52,311 bases of DNA from Treponema sp. (GTDB lineage Bacteria; Spirochaetota; Spirochaetia; Treponematales; Breznakiellaceae): the NCBI GenBank assembly GCA_031266175.1, contig JAISBN010000087.1:1-52311 (forward strand), written 5' to 3'. This document shows positions 51,775 to 52,311 of the stretch, one piece after another. The notes under the pieces are model-generated. The model was not told the DNA's origin. It was given only the letters and a program-made list of their open reading frames with translations, and searched no databases. The translations under genes were made by a program, and so were the position numbers. Every line of letters begins with the position of its first letter. Positions within the stretch are counted from its first letter, which is position 1.

Positions 51775-52311
51775 ATGAGCGATCCTATTCAGAGCGATCC
51801 TATACAGCCGCCTCCTACAACAGTACAGAACATCGTTTTTGGGGCTATCCTTATCACCCTCTTTGTCCTGGTTTGCCGGCTTTTCGCGCCGTTTTTCACC
51901 GTCCTCCTCTGGTCCATCCTGTTTTATGTGCTGGCTGCCCCCATTTATCAACGGATAACCAAAAAAATGAATTTTTCCACATTTTGGGGAAAAATCCTTC
52001 GGAACATCCTGGCCGCTTCGTTTTCCCTGGGAACCATCGTCCTCATCCTCATTCCCCTGGCCTTTGTGGTTTCCCAGTTTTTCAGGCAAATTATGGAGAT
52101 GATCCGCATGGCCCGGGATTTTTTTAGCACCAAACCCGGAACGGTGAACGAAACCCTGGAATATGTCTCGCATTTAATAGACGAGCTGACGTCCGGCGTG
52201 GTTGTCATCCGGCCCGATGAAATCCAGCGGCGCATCGTACTGCTCCTCAGCGCCAGCCTTCAAAATTTACTCCAGATAAGCAGTACCGTAGCCAAGGACG
52301 TTGGCTCTTTT
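51775..52311 (+). CDS. AI-2E-family (PerM-like) transporter, N-terminal part
   Basis: The open frame starts at ATG 51775 with GGAAG just upstream and runs past the window end (179 codons seen). 'FGAILITLFVLVCRLFAPFFTVLLWSILFYVLAAPIYQRI' gives the two N-terminal helices of the AI-2E/PerM family, and 'IVLILIPLAFVVSQFFRQIMEMI' the next. The substrate is not known; family members include autoinducer and Na+ transport-type proteins. The ORF track omits it because it is unfinished. Confidence 0.82.
   Translation, partial: MSDPIQSDPIQPPPTTVQNIVFGAILITLFVLVCRLFAPFFTVLLWSILFYVLAAPIYQRITKKMNFSTFWGKILRNILAASFSLGTIVLILIPLAFVVSQFFRQIMEMIRMARDFFSTKPGTVNETLEYVSHLIDELTSGVVVIRPDEIQRRIVLLLSASLQNLLQISSTVAKDVGSF

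Overview
The window looks like a chromosome segment of a treponeme-type spirochaete, probably a gut (termite-type) Treponema. This is inferred from gene content rather than computed. The elongation factor G is of the spirochaetal/mitochondrial EF-G1 type. Lipoproteins carry the 'CENPWMKE' style of N-terminus, there is a BspA-like leucine-rich surface protein relic, the MCP ends in the treponemal 'EVSKFKVQ' tail, and several hypothetical proteins have no recognisable relatives outside treponemes. Base composition is mostly GC-rich, with one clearly AT-rich island near 18.3-21.2 kb.

Layout. 0-7 kb: the tail of an unknown gene, an MscS channel, then a minus-strand group of DNA-maintenance genes (recQ, an HD-domain protein, and a radical SAM/partner pair of the 'DNA modification or repair' type). 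7-8.3 kb: decayed surface-protein sequence. 8.3-10.7 kb: methionine aminopeptidase and an HtrA protease. 10.8-18.1 kb (minus): an envelope operon of an NfeD-like protein, two tandem flotillin/SPFH proteins, a large anchored periplasmic protein with an FG-GAP-like C-terminus, and a TPR-like lipoprotein. 18.3-21.2 kb: an AT-rich cassette in which an XRE regulator faces a GT2-GtrA glycosyltransferase and a polytopic membrane protein. The divergent promoter holds three phased palindromes. 21.2-23.2 kb: relics (surface protein, IS3), a repeat, a Lys/Pro/Ala-repeat protein with a zinc ribbon, and a small conserved-looking gene. 23.2-28.3 kb: a large unknown protein, a RecA-like ATPase coupled to EF-G. 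28.3-31.2 kb: a repeat-rich zone with a RadA-like scrap, a long inverted repeat, a frameshifted gene, 21-bp tandem repeats and a lipoprotein. 31.2-32.6 kb: enolase.

32.7-39.5 kb (plus) is a four-gene signalling operon in which every junction overlaps by 4 bp: a receiver-HD-GYP protein, a dCache-HAMP-GAF protein ending in an HPt domain, a diacylglycerol-kinase-like protein with altered signature motifs, and a hybrid histidine kinase without HPt. Together they could form a phosphorelay that ends in c-di-GMP hydrolysis. It is followed by rlpA. 40.5-48.8 kb holds metabolic and transport genes (PfkB kinase, flavin-type oxidase, LUD protein, EamA permease, ogt, an MCP lacking its signalling tip, an ArsB/NhaD-type permease, type II pantothenate kinase with lrgAB). 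The end carries gyrB, a broken phage-baseplate gene cut by an IS3 relic, and the start of an AI-2E-family transporter.

The best leads are: (i) the three 13-bp palindromes at exact 35-bp spacing between the XRE regulator and the glycosyltransferase; (ii) the phosphorelay operon with its kinase-like protein; (iii) an MCP with a clean in-frame loss of its CheA/CheW-contact tip; (iv) the NfeD/double-flotillin/periplasmic-protein operon; (v) several genes whose -10 box ends 5-6 nt before the start codon with no ribosome-binding site, which suggests leaderless mRNAs. No tRNA, rRNA or CRISPR array was seen. All domain calls come from reading the sequence; no database search was run.
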